Below are positions 59,299-64,000 of a stretch of DNA of 64,000 nt, in pieces. Under the pieces are notes generated by a model, which was not told the origin of the DNA, ran no database searches, and was given only the letters and a program-made list of their open reading frames with translations. Numbering within the stretch: the first letter of the stretch is position 1; every line of letters begins with the position of its first letter. The stretch is taken from assembly GCA_902564385.1 (NCBI GenBank), contig CACFAT010000001.1, positions 208,322 through 272,321 on the forward strand, written 5' to 3'. This DNA is from an uncultured Pelagibacteraceae bacterium (GTDB lineage Bacteria > Pseudomonadota > Alphaproteobacteria > Pelagibacterales > Pelagibacteraceae). The translations under genes and the position numbers were made by a program.

Positions 59299-61980
59299 GT
59301 GATCAAAAGAGACTTATATTATGAGAGAATTCCAACAAAATCTTTAAGAGAGGATGTTAGGTTTTTAGGAAATTCATTAGGAAATGTAATTAAAGAACAA
59401 GAAGGTAAAAGCTTTTATAATCTTGTTGAGAAAATTAGAAAGTTATCAAAAGCAAATAAAATCCAAAAAAGATCATATAAAAAAATTTCTAGTGAAATAA
59501 AAAGTATTAATCCTAAAAATACTTACAAGCTTGCAAGAGCATTTAATCATTTTATGAATTTTATAAATCTAGCCGAGTCTATTGATGCATCTAGACAACT
59601 CAACCAATATGAAAATAAAAGAGACGGTAAAAATCAAAAAAATATTTTTATAGAAGAAATTTTTGAGAAATTATTTAAAAATAAAATAATTAATAATAAT
59701 AAAATATATAATTTTGCGAAAAATTTAAATATTGGAATAGTTTTGACAGCTCATCCAACAGAGGTCAAAAGAAGAACTTTAATTCAAAAATATCATAAAA
59801 TTACAGAAATACTTGAAGAAAGAGAGTTATTTAAAGATCACGCTTTAAAAATAAAATCTTTAAATAAAAAAATTCATGATGAATTTACCATTATCTGGAA
59901 TACAGATGACTTAAAAAGATCAAAACCGTCTCCAGCCGATGAAGCGCGATGGGGTCTTGCAATAATAGAGGATAGTCTTTGGGAAACTATTCCAAAAGTC
60001 TACAGAAGACTCAATGATATATTTTTGAAAAATATGGGTAAAGGTTTGCCAAAAAATTTTAATCCTATTGAGTTTGGTTCATGGATGGGAGGTGATAGAG
60101 ATGGAAATCCAAATGTAACTTCAAAAGTAACCAAAGAAGTTTTGTTATTATCAAGATGGGAAGCAGCAAAATTGTATGAAAAAGAACTTACTAAATTAAT
60201 TAGATCGTATTCAATGAGAAAATGTTCAAAAAAAATTCAAAAACTAACAGGAAAATCATTTGAGCCTTACAGAGTTTTCTTAAGACCTCTAAGGGATAAA
60301 ATGAGATTTACTCACAGAGCAATTGAACAGTTCATAGTCAATAAAAAACCTTTGGACTATAAAAAATTGCTAAACTCAAAAGAGGAAATTTTAAAACCTC
60401 TTAGAATTGTCCGTGAGTCTTTAGAGGAAAATCAAAGTGAAAATATAGCAAGTGGCGAATTATTAGACTTAATGAGAAGAGCAAAATGTTTTGGAGTTAA
60501 TCTTGCAAAACTAGATATTAGACAAGAGTCAACTAGACATTCACAGTTAATTAATGAACTTATTAAGAAAAAAAATAAACTTAATTATTTAAAATGGAGT
60601 GAGGAGGAAAAAATTAAATTTTTATCTTCTAAGATGAAAAAAAAATCAAATTTCATAAAAAACTTTAAATTTAAAAATAAAGAAAATAAAGAAGTTTGGT
60701 CAACATTTAAAATTTTATCTGAAGAGCCGCCTGAATGTTTAGGAGCTTATGTTATTTCAATGACATCATCTGCATCTGACATTCTCTCTGTTTTATATTT
60801 GCAAAAAGAAGCAAATATTAAAAACAAATTAAGAGTTGTCCCTTTATTTGAAACATTAGATGACTTAATTAACGCAAAATCAATAATGGCCAGTTTGTTT
60901 TCATTAAAGTGGTACAGAGATTTAATAAAAAATAAACAAGAAGTCATGATTGGATATTCAGACTCAAGCAAAGATGCTGGAAAAATTTGTGCAAGTTGGC
61001 ATCAATATAAGGCTCAAGAAGAAATTATTAAAATTGCTAAAAAATATAACATAGATGTTACGTTCTTTCATGGAAGAGGAGGTTCTGCGGGTAGAGGAGG
61101 AGGTCCAATTCAAGCTACTTTAAAATCTCAACCACCAAATACTGTAAATGGAAAAATCAGAATAACAGATCAAGGAGAAGTAATTCAACAGAAATATGGA
61201 TATCAGCCTTTAGCAATTTATAATTTATGTAGCTATATAGGAGCGGTAATGGAGGCAACATTAACCCCACCGCCAGTCCCTAAGAAAGATTGGAGAAATC
61301 TAATTGAAAAAATGTCTGATATTTCAAAAAGCTCATATAGAAAAAATATTAATCAAAGTTCAGATTTTATTAAATATTTTAAAACCGTTACGCCACATGT
61401 GTCTTTAGGAAAACTTTCAATTGGATCAAGACCGTCTAAAAGAAAGAATATTGATAATATCAAAAGTTTAAGAGCAATACCCTGGGTATTTGCTTGGACA
61501 CAAATAAGACTAATGCTCCCAGCATGGCTTGGAAGTGCAGAAGCTTTAAGATATTCATCAATTAAAAAATTTGAAAAAACACTAATAGATATGGAAAAAA
61601 ACTGGCCTTTCTTCAATTCAATGATGGATATCTTGGATATGGTAATTTCAAAAGTGGACCCAGATATTTCAAAAATATATGAGGAGTATTTAGCTGACAA
61701 AGATTTAAAAAGAGTTGGAAAAAAACTTAGGTTCCAATTCGAAGTTATTAAAAAATTAAATAAAAAGATTACGCCAAAAGAAATTATAAATGAAAGAAAA
61801 AAATTTAGATCAGGAGTTATTGTAAGAAATATTTACACAGAGGTATTAAATATAATTCAAGCAGTAGTTATGAATAAAATTAAAAACAAAAAATTAAATT
61901 CAGATAAAAAAAATGATCTTAATGATGCATTATTAACATCTATTGCAGGTATTTCAGCTGCAATGAAAAATACTGGTTAA
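59299..61980 (+). CDS. ppc: Phosphoenolpyruvate carboxylase (GTG start)
   Basis: LTAHPTEVKRRT, GGDRDGNPNVT, GYSDSSKDAG, FHGRGGSAGRGGGP. Confidence 0.97.
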   Translation: MIKRDLYYERIPTKSLREDVRFLGNSLGNVIKEQEGKSFYNLVEKIRKLSKANKIQKRSYKKISSEIKSINPKNTYKLARAFNHFMNFINLAESIDASRQLNQYENKRDGKNQKNIFIEEIFEKLFKNKIINNNKIYNFAKNLNIGIVLTAHPTEVKRRTLIQKYHKITEILEERELFKDHALKIKSLNKKIHDEFTIIWNTDDLKRSKPSPADEARWGLAIIEDSLWETIPKVYRRLNDIFLKNMGKGLPKNFNPIEFGSWMGGDRDGNPNVTSKVTKEVLLLSRWEAAKLYEKELTKLIRSYSMRKCSKKIQKLTGKSFEPYRVFLRPLRDKMRFTHRAIEQFIVNKKPLDYKKLLNSKEEILKPLRIVRESLEENQSENIASGELLDLMRRAKCFGVNLAKLDIRQESTRHSQLINELIKKKNKLNYLKWSEEEKIKFLSSKMKKKSNFIKNFKFKNKENKEVWSTFKILSEEPPECLGAYVISMTSSASDILSVLYLQKEANIKNKLRVVPLFETLDDLINAKSIMASLFSLKWYRDLIKNKQEVMIGYSDSSKDAGKICASWHQYKAQEEIIKIAKKYNIDVTFFHGRGGSAGRGGGPIQATLKSQPPNTVNGKIRITDQGEVIQQKYGYQPLAIYNLCSYIGAVMEATLTPPPVPKKDWRNLIEKMSDISKSSYRKNINQSSDFIKYFKTVTPHVSLGKLSIGSRPSKRKNIDNIKSLRAIPWVFAWTQIRLMLPAWLGSAEALRYSSIKKFEKTLIDMEKNWPFFNSMMDILDMVISKVDPDISKIYEEYLADKDLKRVGKKLRFQFEVIKKLNKKITPKEIINERKKFRSGVIVRNIYTEVLNIIQAVVMNKIKNKKLNSDKKNDLNDALLTSIAGISAAMKNTG

Positions 61981-62688
61981 ATGATAGAATTATTTGTTGC
62001 ATTTGGAGCTGGATTGATAAGCTTTTTGTCTCCATGTGTACTTCCATTAATACCTGGATATATATCTTATATTTCTGGAAGCTCTTTAAATGAATTATTA
62101 GAAAAAAAAACGATTAATATATTCCCTATAGTTTTATTTACTTTTGGTTTTTCAATTGTTTTTATAAGCTTTGGAGCTACCGCAACTTTTTTAGGTTCTT
62201 TAATTTTAAGTAACTCTTTTGAACTAAGAATTATTGCAGGAAGTATTATAATTATTTTCTCCCTTCATATTATGGGATTAATTAATATTAAGTTTTTAAA
62301 TTATGAAAAAAGAATTAATACTGAGATTAAATCAGGAAATTTTAGCTCAATATTAGTTGGTATGGCATTTGGATTTGGATGGACTCCATGTATTGGACCT
62401 ATTTTAGGATCAATATTAGCTCTAGCTTCAATTGAGCAAAGTTTGAACCGAGGTATATTGTTACTTGTGTTCTATTCACTTGGTTTAGCACTGCCTTTTA
62501 TTGCATCAGGTTATTTGATTCAACGTTTTATGGTTGTTACAAAAAATCTAAAATCAAAAATGATAACTATTTCAAGAGTTGGTGGAGGATTATTATTGAT
62601 AACAGGAATATTAATGATTACAAACCAGTTGCAAGCTTTAGGATTTTACATATTAAAGTATTTTCCTATACTTCAAAAACTTGGATAA
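61981..62688 (+). CDS. ccdA: Cytochrome c biogenesis protein CcdA family
   Basis: FGAGLISFLSPCVLPLIPGYISYISG, GFGWTPCIGPILGSILALA. Confidence 0.95.
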   Translation: MIELFVAFGAGLISFLSPCVLPLIPGYISYISGSSLNELLEKKTINIFPIVLFTFGFSIVFISFGATATFLGSLILSNSFELRIIAGSIIIIFSLHIMGLINIKFLNYEKRINTEIKSGNFSSILVGMAFGFGWTPCIGPILGSILALASIEQSLNRGILLLVFYSLGLALPFIASGYLIQRFMVVTKNLKSKMITISRVGGGLLLITGILMITNQLQALGFYILKYFPILQKLG

Positions 62689-62690
62689 AA

Positions 62691-63278
62691 ATGAAAATAT
62701 ACCAAATCGATTGCAGTGCTAGAAAAGAAGGTTCTACCTCAAGGATGCTTGCAAAAAAAATACTTGATAAAGTTAAAAAAGATAATGATGAGGTCATTTA
62801 TAGAGACCTAGATGACGAAATGCTTTTTATATCTGGCTTAACTGAGTCTGGAATGAAAATTCCGGAGAATGAGCAAACAGATGAACATAAGAAAATGTTT
62901 GAATTATCTGATAAGTTAGTATCGGAGTTAAAAGAATGTGATGTAATTATTATATCAGTGCCAATTTATAATTTTGGCCCACCAGCAACCCTTAAAGCTT
63001 GGGCTGATCTTGCAGCCAGAGTAAAATTGACATTTAAATATGGGGATGACGGAAGAAGAAAAGGTTTATTAGAAGATAAGCAGGTATATTTAGTAATTAC
63101 TTCTGGCGGAACAAAAATACAAGGTGAAGAAGACTTTTTAACCCCGTGGTTGATACATATGTTAAATTTTTTTGGTATTAAAAAAATCGATATAGTTGCA
63201 GCAGATCAAATGGCTTTAGATTATGAAAAGTCGATAAAAAACGCTGAAGAAAAAATAAAAGAATTATTTAAAGATTAA
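62691..63278 (+). CDS. NAD(P)H-dependent FMN reductase/flavodoxin-fold oxidoreductase (AzoR-like)
   Basis: CSARKEGSTSRMLAKKIL, ISVPIYNFGPPATLKAWADLAAR, LLEDKQVYLVITSGG. Confidence 0.88.
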   Translation: MKIYQIDCSARKEGSTSRMLAKKILDKVKKDNDEVIYRDLDDEMLFISGLTESGMKIPENEQTDEHKKMFELSDKLVSELKECDVIIISVPIYNFGPPATLKAWADLAARVKLTFKYGDDGRRKGLLEDKQVYLVITSGGTKIQGEEDFLTPWLIHMLNFFGIKKIDIVAADQMALDYEKSIKNAEEKIKELFKD

Positions 63279-64000
63279 ATTTTCTTTTTAAATGTCTAAG
63301 TTTACCTTCTGTACTGTCGAAATCAATATAGCATCCTTGTAAATATCTATCACCTTCGTTAACATCATACTTTGTTCTTCCATGAAGTAATCTATGATTG
63401 TCCATCATTAATAAATCTCCAGTTTCTAATTTAAATTCAACTTTATATTTATCAGAGTTATATAATTCAGAAATTTTATTTCTAGCTTTATAGAATAAAT
63501 CCAATTTTGATTTCTCTAATATCGGAGCATAATCTAATCTTGGACTAAATCTAACTTGTTTAAAATTATTTTTTTCATCCAATTTAATTAACTCAGACAT
63601 ATCTTCTAGAACAACTGTATTGTCTATAAATTTAAATTTTACTTTAACTGAAGATAAAATTTCATAATATTCTGGATAATCCTCTTTGATTTTTTCACTT
63701 ACTGTGTAACCATCAACCAAGGTAGAATTTCCTCCACTCACATTATTTATAATACAATGCAATAATTGAACACAAGGAACTGGTTTTCTATACGGATTAT
63801 CTGTATGCGGAGATAATGCTAATGATGTATAAGCCAAATCATTTGGATTAGGCACAGATCTTACATTAAAAAATTCCCCAAAATTTGTTCTTCTGACACT
63901 CCCAATTGAATTTGCAAATTTAATAATAAAATTATCTTCAGTTGGTACATTAGTTAGAACTACAAAACCATATTTATAGAATGATACTAATAAATCATAC
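63268..64000 (-). CDS. Gamma-butyrobetaine dioxygenase / TauD-TfdA family, partial at right edge
   Basis: Frame stays open past the track start (63855) to the window edge: YDLLVSFYKYGFVVLTNVPTEDNFIIKFANSIGSVRRTNFGEFFNVRSVPNPNDLAYTSLALSPHTDNPYRKPVPCVQLLHCI; HTD metal motif and C-terminal DNHRLLHGRTKYD. Confidence 0.9.
   Translation of the reverse strand, partial: YDLLVSFYKYGFVVLTNVPTEDNFIIKFANSIGSVRRTNFGEFFNVRSVPNPNDLAYTSLALSPHTDNPYRKPVPCVQLLHCIINNVSGGNSTLVDGYTVSEKIKEDYPEYYEILSSVKVKFKFIDNTVVLEDMSELIKLDEKNNFKQVRFSPRLDYAPILEKSKLDLFYKARNKISELYNSDKYKVEFKLETGDLLMMDNHRLLHGRTKYDVNEGDRYLQGCYIDFDSTEGKLRHLKRKFNL

Noticed and set aside
1-64000. CRISPR arrays, transposons, prophage, tRNA/rRNA genes
   Set aside because: No repeat-spacer pattern, transposase or phage-like ORF, or convincing tRNA/rRNA sequence was noticed; a tRNAscan/Infernal run would be decisive.

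Overview
AT-rich, very gene-dense 64 kb window from an alphaproteobacterium. Protein content and gene order look like SAR11 / Candidatus Pelagibacter (inference; no search was run). Backbone, left to right: lptD(partial)-lptG-lptF | pepA-ndk | purN-purM | DUF2066-hda-aspS | NrdJ/TSCPD-like orphan | NDUFA12-DUF2155 | accC-accB-aroQ | thiS-thiG | RNase E/G | mrcA-prfB (programmed +1 frameshift)-AsmA-like | tyrS | anmK | hydrolase | iscR-sufBCDSU-sufT-sufA | glnA | ybaK-EamA | homocysteine methyltransferase-EamA. Next comes a ~22 kb catabolic island (about 37.5-59.3 kb). It holds two single-NBD CUT2-type sugar ABC transporters, an incomplete inositol-like gene set (three Gfo/Idh/MocA dehydrogenases, IolE, IolD, but no IolB/C/J), an aldolase, aldehyde and 2-hydroxyacid dehydrogenases, RbsD/FucU, RbsK, AKR, ROK, GarR-like and FAH-family genes, and an orphan pilin-like protein. 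The window closes with ppc, ccdA, an FMN reductase and a partial gamma-butyrobetaine dioxygenase. No CRISPR, transposon, tRNA or rRNA was recognised. The most interesting signals are: the truncated inositol-type pathway with no dedicated regulator, loss of zinc motifs in RNase E/G and the ROK protein, the orphan TSCPD protein next to a 20-bp palindrome, zero-length or overlapping ends at all ten convergent gene junctions, and candidate leaderless promoters.
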